This document shows positions 45,001 to 56,261 of a DNA stretch of 64,000 bases, piece after piece; within the stretch, counting starts at the first letter, position 1, and each line of letters starts with the position of its first letter. Both the position numbers and the translations under genes were made by a program. The notes under the pieces were generated by a model. It ran no database searches. It was not told where the DNA came from and worked only from the letters and a program-made list of their open reading frames with translations. Origin of the DNA: Paramyrothecium sp. XJ0827 (Eukaryota; Ascomycota; Sordariomycetes; Hypocreales; Stachybotryaceae); the NCBI GenBank assembly GCA_020881915.1, contig JAJFPB010000001.1, positions 1,364,001 to 1,428,000 on the forward strand, read 5' to 3'.

Positions 45001-48000
45001 CCCGTGCGCCCAGTCAGCGGGTCCGGAAGTAAGGAGGACGTGAAAGCATGCAACATTGCCTTTCCATACACCAAAAGTGGCTCGGGGGCACAATCCAGAC
45101 GGCCCAAAACGGTATTGATCTGATACCTGCCGTACTGCCCTGTGTGTTCGATGCCAACCGCAACATGACAACCTTTGGCCTCGTAAATCAATTTACCAAA
45201 AGGTACTAGGATTGTGCGTTGGCTGTGATCGGAAGGGTTCCTGCAGACGAGTTTGTTCCGTAGCCCGTACCATGTGCCGGCATCTTGGTTGGGGTCTATT
45301 TCACATTGAAGCTGCGGAGACTGGAGCAGCTGTTGGTCGTTGACAAAGAAGAGAACTTGTAGGCGCCTCAACTCAACCTGAACATGGCGAAACGCTCCAG
45401 GTTGTATGACCAAAATCTCGCGGCGGGTTTCGAGGGGTTCGAGCATCCGCGTGGCACGAATGAAAAGAGGGCTGTAAGGGCTGACAACACTGTCCTCCAC
45501 ACGTTTCCCCTTTATTGTACGAGTTCGGAAGCATACTTGTCTATGGATGTTGACAGTGAAACCAAAATGAGGTTGCCGTGGCCAGGGATGTTCCGCTCGC
45601 GTAATGTAAATCTCACCGGTCCTCAGATTCCTAGAATAATAAGCTTCCAGACAAACAATCGGCGAAGATGTGCAACTTACAACCAATGAAGATGGCCCCA
45701 CAGTAATGGTCCTGGTAGGTCGCACTGGTCGTTGTAGAAAGTCTCTGGGGGGATGAGCTGCAATTGATATCCCTTGCGAAAAGCGCGTACAAGCATGTCG
45801 CCAGATCGGTCGTAACCAACATGTACCTGGTAACCATGCGGTCGTATACAGAGCACTGGCACGTTAGCAGAAATCCCTGACTGTAACACAAAAGCGACGA
45901 TTATGTCCTCAAAGGAGGAGATCATCCAGTACAACGTTCCGAGAGACTCCAGCCAGAATACCAGATTGGCTCAAACACATTCTGTCGTATGTGAAAAGGA
46001 GGTGCGACTTACGATATTGCATGCCTGGCCTGTCAGAAGGGAAGGATAAAAGAGCCTGGTCTCCGAAAAGACGATTCAGGATCAGAGCCTTTTGGGGGTC
46101 TCTAGGCAGTTTCTGAGAATGTCAGTGAACGTCCAACTATGTTTCTTTGGTATGTTCATTTGTCAAAACTTACACCAATGGGATTGCCGTCCACCAGCAG
46201 AGTACCCTCTTGAACATTGTACATGACTGCCTGCTCCTGGGTGTCTTCACCACTTTGAGCAACGCATACAATCCATCCTTTGTTGACGATTCTGACTTGC
46301 GATAGTGTCCGCACCTGGCCCTCTGCCGCTGGCCAGATTTCGTTGAGCGCAGTGCTCAGGACATGGGGTCTATGGTTGATGGAGTCGCACACGAGGCTGT
46401 ACATTTGGTGAGAGAGTCGCAGGTCGTTTACGATGGCCTGCTGCAGCAGCTTCGGTAGCTTTTCGAATTTGACAACGAGATTGTCTTGGACGGTAATACA
46501 ACTTTGGATAAAAATCCCCAGAGACAGGTCATCAAGCGTGAGAGACTGCTGCGCGTGGAAAATAAAGGTTCGTTTGCACAATAGAGCCGCCCAAAGAGCA
46601 TACTGTTGACACCTTTGTGCTGTCTCTGCATCACTGGCCTTGTAGGTTTCGGCTCGAAGAACTTTGAACCAGTGAACAGAAATCTCTCGAGCCTGCACAA
46701 GCAGTGATATAGCTTTGAGGGCAACCTTTTCCAATTCGGCAGCAGAAGCCAGGTCGGCGAGTCTCAAAGCGAGTGTGATGATAGTGTTCAGCAGCTGGTT
46801 TTCTCTCCAGTTGGCCGACAAACTACGCAGATGATTCGTGAGCTGGCTTAATAGCTGATTGCAGTAATCTTCATCACGAAAGATTGAGTGTATCATGCGC
46901 AGTGGGTCATCATTAGCATCAGCGGGACCACACTGCAGTGCAAGGTGGTTGAGAAGAACAGTTGTCGCTTCATTGGAAAAGTTTACATTGACAGATCCAA
47001 GTTCTGCCAGGATTGCTATCCAGCGACGAGACTTGCCTGAAGCCATGGTCTGGAATGCCATAAACTCATGAATGTTCAACCCCGCCGGACAGCGAGAAGT
47101 CGTAGCCATGACATCGTACGACGACGGTCCGTAGGTGAACTCGGAGAAGGCAGCGTCTTTCTGAAGTTGGGAAAACGGCGATGAGTTCGGCATATCAAGC
47201 TTCAAGTGGTGAATGAAACCAGGGCTGCGATGGCGGCGTGCGGGCCAGCAAGCTGATCCTTCATCGTAGTATGCAAGCTTGAGCCCGTTCGGCCGACACA
47301 CACTGTTCCGACCACCCTCCCAGTCGACAGGGAACGTAATTGAAGAGTAATGTGTATTAAGGACTGCCTTGTGTTAGCAAATCGTAGATGCGTTCCACGG
47401 GTCGTTACCTACATGGCTTAGTTGTCGAGGCGAGCCCCAGAGGCGAGCCGGTTTTATTTGCGAACCTAGTCAGCTGCCCATAGTCTCTCAACAAACACTT
47501 CGGTTTGTGGGACTTTTCTTGCTGTGGAAATGCAAGGTGTGACAAAAGAAACCACGTCGTGTAGCGATACAAGGCATACGTTGATGGGCAGGCCAACTCG
47601 AAAACAACTGTTTTTGCTACCGTGCTATCGGCCGGCAGAGGATGTTCGTACACCTGCATACGGATCATTCCTTGCTTCCTGATCATTTCACAGCGATGGC
47701 AATGATTAGCATGATATCCGCGGCCAAGAGGGTCGTCGTCATCAACAATGTAGACACATTTGCTCTTGTCAATGGCGATGGATAAGTCTTCGTACTCCCG
47801 GGTCTTCCTCTTCCATTCCTCTTCTTTACGGGCTTTTGCCTCTGCTGCCCAAGACTCTACGGATGCATGAAGCGCTTTCAGAGCAGCGGAAGACTCCGAC
47901 TCCTCATAGAATCGCTGGCCGAAACATCCATGTGTAGGATCTGCAAAGATGGTCATCGCGGCATGATTGCAGCCCTCGATCCTTTCCCGAATGTAGACTT

Positions 48001-49669
48001 GGACAGATTGAACTCGCTCCATGTCCGGGAATTGAGGTATCAGAAGCGCGTCAAGCATGTCTGGACGTAGTATTGGGTTGTATTGACGAAGCAGCGGGTA
48101 CAGACTGCACGCAGCCCGATCCATGGCCACCCATAGTTCCAAGACAGTCAGAATCATGAGGCTGAGCTGCTCGGCATTGTCTTTGTAAGATGTCAAGGCG
48201 CCCTTGAGATACTTGAAGATGAGCTGAGATGCAGTTCCGCAGACCATCTGGGGAGGCGACTGTGAGGCGCTCTCGTTAAACACCGCACAGTGGTCCTGAA
48301 GTTCGATCAGATCGAAATGACTCTTGGCAAACACATTCAGATGAGCTTTTGCTGCTATAGCAAAATTGAAAGAAGGCTTTTCCGATTCGTGTAGCCGACG
48401 TGGCCGACTGAAGCCAGTCAAGATATCGTGTAGATGGTTTCCGCTCACGCGGAGCTCCATTCGTAGGTCTTCAGGAGATGCTCTGCGTGGCAAGATTGGG
48501 ATTGACTTGGCCATCTCCAGTTTCTGCATGCGCCATCTGGCCTCAATGTAGCTGGTGGCTTTGTTGATACTGGAAGACAACTGTGAGTCCAACCTGTCTA
48601 GGAGGTGATCGATCCGAACGGCAACTTGACTATCTTGGGATTGCTGTTTGTCCTCGTCAAGCTTGACCAGACGCCGACAGATCTTGGTTTTGAGGAGAGA
48701 TAGGCAGTCAATGGTAATCTCTTGATGTTGTGCATCGCGAAGGAAGGTTGCAAGGAGATGAACAATCAGAAACTTGAAGTCAGCTCTGCCAACCTCACCC
48801 CCAAGTGTGTCTGCCAAGTAACGCTGCACGGAGACGCGAAGTACAAGCCAATATGGTAGGCGTCGCCATGGCTTGTTGGCTTTTTTCCAGCAGACGTCAT
48901 CTCGCACCATCTTTTGCAGCAGGCGCGGACTGAAACGTCGTCCGTTTTCTTGCAGAATGCCCATCAGCATTGAGGTGACGAGAGACGGGTCAGGCGTGTT
49001 CCGATACTCGAAAACCGCGGTACCTGCTTTGAAGGCATGTGCAGCAAAATCTGGAGGCAGTTCTCGCGACGCATTCTCCAAGAACGTGGCCAGGTTGATA
49101 ATGAACCCCTCATCGCGGAAGGTGTTCAAAGGGATGGCAACGGCGCTGCCAGGGAAATCCCACTGAAGGGCATTATCCGCTGCAATGATGTCTTCATTCT
49201 TGGCCGATGCTTCAAAGGCTTCAAATATGACAGCGGCTCCAAAAACAGGGCTGCAGTGACGTCTGTTAGTCGCAAACGGGCTACGCGAAACCCGGAGTGT
49301 CACTTACTCGTGTGCTCGACGAACGAAGAGGGCAGCGTTCTGGCAGCTGACGTGAACGATTAGGAACATGCCATCGCCCAAGGTCCGGAGCTCATTGACC
49401 AGCGAGGTGCGGTCAAGGCGGCCACCGATACGGATGCTTCTGCTAGCCTTCAGACTTCGATAAACAGCCTCCTAGACCGTACGAATGTCATGCTTTTCGG
49501 TAACATCGCGAATCTTCTGGGCCGAGGCGATGAGGCGGTCCAAGAGCTCCGTCTCAAGTTCGGCAAGATCTGAGTCTTCCTGCTGAGGGAGCTGGGGCGG
49601 AAGAACAAGATGATTGTACAAAGCCTCACAGAAGGCTCTTTCGCCATCGTTGGCCTTGGAGTTGTTCAT
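39058..49669 (-). CDS. Giant DUF6606/DUF3638/DUF3645 protein, with an in-frame TAG
   Basis: Ten exons join in frame to 3,273 codons: 49669-49308, 49250-47413, 47363-46174, 46112-46013, 45876-45681, 45630-42917, 42761-40990, 40936-40843, 40664-39901 and 39846-39058. The N-terminus (ALYNHLVLPPQLPQQED) is the DUF6606 start. DUF3638 surrounds MNMGQGKTS, a Walker A-like loop near residue 2134. DUF3645 (SEWGHPDVAIILTCLAFYYDGL) lies near residue 2445. LDEAHTRGTDLKLP near 2722 is a DEAH-type motif. The C-terminus (RPVNWVLWSQ, TRKMAHFDDLTYYA) and acidic tail are also family-typical. Databases often label the family ubiquitinyl hydrolase; I see no clear basis for that and would call it an uncharacterised NTPase-like protein. 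Codon 66 (49474-49472) is TAG in frame. It is either a true nonsense mutation, a sequence error or, less likely, part of a weak 57-bp intron. Confidence 0.85.
49472..49474 (-). other. In-frame TAG in exon 1 of the giant gene
   Basis: The frame is open on both sides and both sides look like family sequence (HDIRTV before, EAVYRSLKASRSIRIGGRLDRTSL after). A CAG to TAG change (CpA to TpA) would explain it. Confidence 0.8.
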
Positions 49670-50597
49670 GTTTGTGATGTAAAGGCGACTGGCAATGATA
49701 GTGAGTGATCACTGAAAAACAATGCAAAAACACGTGTCTGGACTCTTCTCTTTTTGGGATTTTTTCATTTCCGGGTTTTTTCTTTTCTTTTTGTTCGCGT
49801 ACTCTCGTCCGCGAGTATGTTGATGCCGGTGATAGGTTCACACTCTCGTCGTGCTCTCACCCATAGAGCAGGAGGCAAACACTCCGCAGCCAAGCGAACC
49901 GCGGCGCGCACTGAAATGATCCGTACAAGTCGAATAAATGAAACAGCTAAGGAAAAACGTGATCCCACGATGTGAGATGAAAACAGGAGGTGTGAAAATC
50001 TGAAAAATTGTGTTTGGGTTATGTTGTGTTTGCGAAGATGAAAGAGACGCGAGGAGCGTTTACGTCGTCGGCATCAGATGGAAAACAAAAAACAAATCAC
50101 GTGCCGCCTGACATTCACTGCACAGCTGCCAGCTGCAAACACTCCATCACCTTTCTTAGGGAAGAATTGCAGTCAATGATTTTCATCAGAGAAAATTGAA
50201 CAGAGTCCGGGCCAAATAGCGACTTTCGGTTCGTGTTTGTTGTGGGCAAGCTACCATCGTGATGCTCAAGATCTTCAGATTAGAGCGCGGTCGTCTTTGC
50301 GATAGTAGACCGACCTACTATTGAATATTCCTTTATAAACCACTTTAAACCCCACAATTGGTCAGTCCTCTAAGCAACGGACTTTCGATTGGCTTGAAAT
50401 GATGCGTCTTGCTGTGCACTATCAGGAATTACGTACATCGTGACTATTGACCCCGGTCGAAGATCTCTAATGTTTGATACAAACTCACCAATACAATGTG
50501 TCATGTCATACTTTACAAACAAGTTCGAAAACCGCAATCGCCTGAGATCAAAATGAAACCTCGCATAGAAATCCGCTTGAACTTCTCCGATTTGCCC
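49670..50597. other. Intergenic, giant gene promoter
   Basis: No gene. T-rich stretches near 49749-49797 lie upstream of the giant gene; the right half is the 3' flank of the next gene. Confidence 0.45.
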
Positions 50598-52317
50598 TCA
50601 AGCCTCCTTGCTCTCCTCGTCGTCGTCCGCCTCCACCACACGCAGCTCAACCACCCTCTTCGCTCCCTTGCGCTCCTCCGACATGACCGCCCTCACCGTG
50701 TCCCCACCCTTCAGGTCCTTCCACGTCACCTCGCGCGTGCGGCCCAGGCTCTCCAGCTCGTCCAGCCGCTCCAGGGTGCCCGCCAGGTGCGCCTCGAAGC
50801 CCTGCTGCGCCACCACCTGCCTGAACACGTTCTGCATCGCCATCGAGTCCGCGCGGACCATACACTCCGAGTCGATGGAGAAGATGTTTAGGTGGTCGTG
50901 CTGTTTGATGAAGTCGTGTCGCGTCATGAGCTCGCGCACCTCGTGGAGCGGGATGGCTGGGAGGACGTGAGCGGCTGGCTCTAAGAGAGGGTCGACTGCC
51001 TCTTCTCTTCCAGACAGCTTTGCAGCGGCTTGGATCATCTCCTTTTCCTTGGCTACCAGTGCTTTCGCTAACAACATGGCCGCTGCACTGAAGTCCTGGT
51101 GGTCCTCCGCGTGGTCATCAATGTCCCGTCCCAAGATCCAGCACTGATCCAAGAACCACCGTTTTTCCTTCCTGACCAGCTCATCACAAGCCTCCTCCAT
51201 ATCTGGCGCGTTGGCTATTTGACTCAAGAAGCTCAGCCTACCACCAATCTTGTTGTACACACGCGTAAGCGTCTCACTGCTGACTTTTTCCTCAAAATTC
51301 GTTGCCCTGAAGGCAGCCAGCGCAGACATCACCGGAGTTGGGGCAAGGTCATGGATTGGGAGCACGCGCATCCGTGTTGCCGACGGCCGAAGCCGCTCCT
51401 CGATCCAGTATTCGTCACTGATGAATATGAGCGTGACAAGCTTGCTGGCGGCCCAAATCTCTGCGCGCTGCTGGATGGCTTCCAGAAGTAGATTTCCTTC
51501 TTCGTCATCGTGCAGGAGATGCGATCGGTTGATGATTAGTAGCAGCGGCTTGCCCTTCCGAATACGTCTCTTCAGAGCGATTTTTTCCAGCTTGTTGAAG
51601 GAACGTTCAATGTCGAGGAGCGGCGTAGCGTCTCGAGGGCCTCTGAAGCTGAAGAGGCTGCCAATGTAGTCCTCGTGGAACTCGTAGTTCAACGCCTTGC
51701 CAAGCCGTAGCCGGAAGACTTCCAGATCGCCGCTGGCCTCCAGCATGGCAATGCCGTCGCCATGGATACGTCTCATTGCATTCAAGATCATTGACGTCTT
51801 CCCTGTGCCTTTTTCGCCTGTGATCAGATAGTAGAAGCCCTGCTGGCTGCCGTCCACAATTCCGTCAATCAGGGGCTGTTCCGACCTCGATATCCAGCTC
51901 TCCTCCTCAATCACCTCATTGTCCGGCCCAGGACTCACGTGCCGCAGTAAAGCAGCCATCTCGGGGCTGGAGTAACCGATGGCAAAAGCCTTTTCCATTT
52001 TATGCAAAATGAGCCACTTGTAGCACTGCTCGTAAGCGAACCCGATCAATCCAAGCATGAAGACTGATCCGAAAGCCGTTGCGGCGCCCTCGAAGAGCTT
52101 ATCCTTCCACGTTGAGCCGTCATACTCGTTGCCCTGTCGCCGACTTCCTGAAAAGGCTTCCTGAGGCGGTCGAGACACATAACGTTGGGGTATGCTGGCT
52201 TGCTTGAGCACGACAAGCTGCGGCAATCGTCTCAAGTCAACCCGCCGCAAACGAACCTGTGAGCGCTTGTCAGAAAGATCATCAACTAATTTCAGAGTAG
52301 TGAAGCGTACGGACCAT
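50598..52317 (-). CDS. Mitochondrial AAA-type ATPase (fungal winged-helix AAA protein)
   Basis: A 553-residue P-loop ATPase. The long exon 52256-50598 has no ATG at its beginning. The best model puts the ATG at 52317-52315, followed at once by a 58-bp intron (52314-52257; GTCCGT donor, CTGAC branch, CACAG acceptor), so exon 1 holds only the start codon. The resulting N-terminus (MVRLRRVDLRRLPQLVVLKQ...) is basic and amphipathic, as in a mitochondrial presequence. A possible TM segment lies near residues 55-75. Walker A is GEKGTGKTS and a Walker B-like strand is PLLLIINRSHLL. The C-terminal part fits a winged helix. The match is to the ATPase_2/AAA group of fungal mitochondrial proteins; its client is unknown. 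The internal Met near residue 84 would lose the presequence. Confidence 0.75.
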
Positions 52318-53244
52318 CTCCTTGTCGAGTTGTCAAGCCGCGCACTTTTCCACTACCAAATCCCTATTTGCATAAGCTTTTTGTCAATTACGCATCAACA
52401 TGAAGCCTTGAGATTCCCTTGTCGGATCACGTGGCTAGAGCCACTTGACTGAAGTCACTGGCCAAGCGCAGAACGGAACTCGGCAGAGTCTTGGCAAAAG
52501 ACAGGAGTGCAACCTACGAAAGTTCATCCGCACATTCAGAATAGACTACGGGGCCACAAAATACGTTTCAACGATTCAAAGTAATGGGCGATAAAGTAAT
52601 TTGTAAGACAATGAGTGCAACCTGCCAACATGCATCTCCATGACTACCCTGGAGAGGGGACCGGTCATCTGAAAGCAACCCCAGACAAGTTCGGCATGAA
52701 AAGGCCAAGAAAATCGAAAATTAAATGATCATAGGACGAAATGTTTTTTTTTCTCTTTTTTTTTCTTATCTTCTTTGTGGCTAGAAGACGTAAAAATGCC
52801 CGAGTATCATAATCCTCAAGAGGTGGTGTTAGTGACAACGATATGCCCACGATCCAGATCCGCGGCCCATCGTGTTATGGTAGGGAGATATTCGACACGC
52901 TTGTTGCTGATCTACCAGTCAGTTCAAGGCATTCTAAGCCTCACAACTTGACACAGATTCTAATATCATCCAACTATTACAATCACTTATCCACGCCCGG
53001 TCCAAAGGCATTACGAGCCATGCGCATCCATACGACATGTGAGTGTGCAGGAAGAACTTCGCAAAAAGCACTCAAACCAATTCCGACGCCTGCCAATGCC
53101 CAAAATCTCTTGTTCTTTAGTTCCCGAACCCCTTCGGTGTCATGGCCTTGCATTTCCCTTGCGATTTGCCCTACTTCAAATATTTCTCTGCTGGTTGTGT
53201 CGATTATGCAAATTCCTACCTTGTTATTGTACCCGTATGGGAAC
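52318..53244. other. Intergenic, 3' of the Skt5-like gene
   Basis: No gene supported. A T/C-rich low-complexity tract is at 52743-52776. A 106-codon frame at 52983-53300 (-) overlaps the end of the Skt5-like gene in another frame and has no known domain. Confidence 0.45.
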
Positions 53245-56200
53245 TCACATGATGACCTATGGGAGCACAAGGTTAGCCTCTCACCACACTTCGTCAACAT
53301 GGAGTGATGCCACTTACGCAGTCGCCATCTTGCTTGCCCTGTGGAATGCCCATATCCTCAAAGGTTGCAGGGCCTTTAGCAGGAGCTTTGCTCGGCTTAC
53401 CAGCTGGCGGCGCGGACGCCGCTGACGCCGCTGTCGGTGCTGGGCTTGGCCTCTTCTCCGGTCGCTGCATTTGTGCTGGTGGTGCCGTGCCAACTCTACC
53501 GACAGCAGGTCCAGGGGAGTTGGTTTGTGGCCGACCAGCGGGGGTCGGCGCCTGAAGAGGTGTGCCAGGGCCACCAGGCATCTACATCATGGTCAGTGGG
53601 CTGAGCAAAATCAAGTAAAGAAAACAAACTTACCCTGTCGACGCGGGCACCAGCAGCACCGGGCACGCGTGAGAACCTCTCGTGGTTTTGCTGCGGTGGA
53701 GCCTCTGACGCCGGTCGTGCTGAACTCATACGAGGACCGTAATCGCGACCTGGATCGACCCCTGCTGGTGGGATTCCACCGTGCGGCAGTGGCCCGCCAG
53801 GTCCCATGTTGTGTTGGTTCATGGGTTGTCTGGGTGGGCGGCCAGCTTGAGGGGGGTGATTGGGGTATGGTTGGGCGCTCCCAGGCCGCCCATGCATATC
53901 TTCTCGCGGGAACTGGTTCATGGTTGGGCTATGTTGGCGCATGCCGGCAGGAGGGGGGTGCCCGGGCCCTGTAGACGCAATCCTACCGCGTGGATCGGGA
54001 TGTTGTGGTGGGTGGAGGCTACCGGCAGACTGGGACGTTGGAACCAAGGGCCTGGGACCGCTGCCGGGTGTCTTGATACCAAAGGCGCTTCCTGGACGGT
54101 CGGCTGCCGGACCATGAAGCGGTCGCATGCTAGCGTTCATGGGAGGCGAGATAGGTCCTCGCACGTCGTCCTCAGGATACGGAGCCGTTGACCTGGACCG
54201 GTTCGTGCTCAGTGGCGGCGGCCGGTCATCTTCAGGGTAAGGCGCTGTAGAATGCGGTCGCAATGGTAGGGACTGTGTGGATTGCGAGGCTTCAACCGAT
54301 CCAAAAGCTGCACGGGAGGGGTTAGGTAGGTTATGCTCTGTTACAATGGTAGGCCTCATTCCCGGTGAAGGGTGAGGGGAGGCCCGAGGAGCTCGGTCAT
54401 CCACGGGCGTCGAAGGAGTGCTCGCCTCGTTGACCGACGGCATCTGCTGAGCCTGCTTGAAGCGATCTGGTCGCTTACCTCTCATAGAGCCATGTTGCGA
54501 CTTGATGCGCGTCAGGGTCGTCGTCTCGTGATCCTGCTTGGACAAACTCCTGTCTTGGTCCAGGGAATCGAGACGGCCGGTGGCATCTTTGTTACCCTGA
54601 TCAGCAGCAACCTGGTACCATCTACGAGCTTCGTTGATGTTCTTTGGAACGTGGATGCCGATCTCATGATAGTAGCCCATTGCAAAGGCGCCTGTTGGCA
54701 GCTTGGCAACAGCGGCATCGTGGGCGTACTTGAAAGCAAGCTCTTCATTCTTCTTGAAAACACCTTCGTAACCGAAGAGGAACCATCGACTCACTCCCAG
54801 CGCGGCCTCGGGGAGACCTTGCCGGGCTGCTAGTCCGTAGTAATGGATAGAATAGGCCGGGTTGAAGTCACAACCAAACTGGCAAAGCTCGTAGGCTTGA
54901 CCCATCTTGAGCTGAGCCTTGGCAAATCCCAGGTATGCCGACTTCTCGATGTACATCCTGGCCGTGTCCAAGTTCTGTGGCATTAAGCCTTCGGGAACCT
55001 GTATATCGGGTAGGTCCCTACCGACGAGCATGCCATAGACGTAGGCGCCCTGCGGCGAGTCTTCATCGGCAGAGTCAGCGGCCGCTTGTATGCGTTCAAG
55101 ACCCCGGGGGTAGTCCTTGGTTTCGCCGTGCTGGCCCAGCAGGCTCATCATGCCCATGCGGTAGAGCGCAGCTGAATCCTTGAGGCTCAAGCCGCGGTAG
55201 TAGTGTTCCTTTGCTTTGGACATGTCATTGGACTGCTCAAACAGCATGCCCATGCGATATTCCGAACGAGCGTTGCCAAGATCAGCTGCTCGCCTGTAGC
55301 CGCTAAAGGCCTCGCGCTTGTCCACCCTGTTGCCGAATTTGCCAAACTCGAGCCATTTTGAGCGGATGTACAGGGCATCGGGATGTTCCTGGCCGGCGAG
55401 GTATTTGATAATGTTAACGGCATCGACGCGCAACTCGTGCTCGATGCGGGGAGTGCTGGCGCGGGGGTTGTCGTCGCGAGTGGCAGCTTCGGAGGCGATT
55501 TCGGCCCAGATGAGCACGTCGCGGGCCCAACTGATCTGCATGCCGACGTTCTGCGAATGCAGGACGTGCTTGCGTGCTTTCCATAAGATCTCTTCCTTTT
55601 CATCGTCCGCGGGGGGGATTCCGTCGCCGGTAACCTTGGGGAACGGCGAGAAGGAGGGCGCATCCCACTTCATGTCGTCGAAGCGCGGGCCTTTGTTGTC
55701 ATCGTGCTGATAAGCCCTCATGTCGTTGGGTGTTTGCATGGCGGCGGGTTGCGACGGCGGTCGTTGCGAATGAGGGTAGGGCTGGGGAGAATCGGCGGGC
55801 TTACGGCCCACGTAATGGGAGAGGGAAGGTTCGCGGTCGAGGCGAGATGCGGCTCCGACTTCTCGAGCTTCAAGTTCCATGCGTTGGAGGTCTTCCTGCA
55901 TGTTCTGAGGCACCTGAGGGGTCACCCTGCAGGCAAAGGAACAAAGAAATCGTCAGCAGCTGGGCCCCACCTCTCGGGATTGGCTTTATATGGAGTTGAG
56001 CCTTGCAGGCGAGAGCAACCAACCAACAAGCCAACCAGCAGCGCGGGAGGTTGGTGCAAGGATGGGCATCTCTGTATGCAAGTGTCCCGAATATGACTAC
56101 ATGGGGCGAAAAAAGGAACGGGAAGACAGGACAAAGAGGCGCAAGGCGCAAGGCTCAAGACCGGAAGTAACGCACCTTTGAGGGGATGGAGCAACGACCT

Positions 56201-56261
56201 CGGGAAGATAGTAGTCGTCGAAGCCGCCGGGGACGAAGGTGGCACCGACAGGATTGGCCAT
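53245..56261 (-). CDS. Skt5/Chs4-like chitin synthase activator
   Basis: An 884-residue protein in four exons: 56261-56176, 55926-53634, 53581-53318 and 53256-53245; introns of 249, 52 and 61 bp. Sel1-like repeats fill about residues 215-485 (for example AADLGNARSEYRMGMLFEQ, GLAARQGLPEAALGVSRW and VAADQGNKDATGRL). A long Pro/Ser-rich disordered part follows. The last exon codes only VIM and a stop, completing QDGDCVIM, a CAAX box for farnesylation, as in yeast Skt5. Such proteins sit at the plasma membrane and bud neck or septum and activate chitin synthase (Chs3 type). The conserved end PATFEDMGIPQGKQDGDC supports the orthology. The start Met opens MANPVGATFVPGGFDDYYLPE. GGTAC motifs lie 0.5-1 kb upstream. 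Confidence 0.88.

Noticed and set aside
47364..47412. Alternative 41-bp intron (47368-47408) in the giant gene
   Set aside because: It also keeps the frame, but the branch site would be too close to an AAG acceptor; the 49-bp GTAGGT...GGCAG intron is better.
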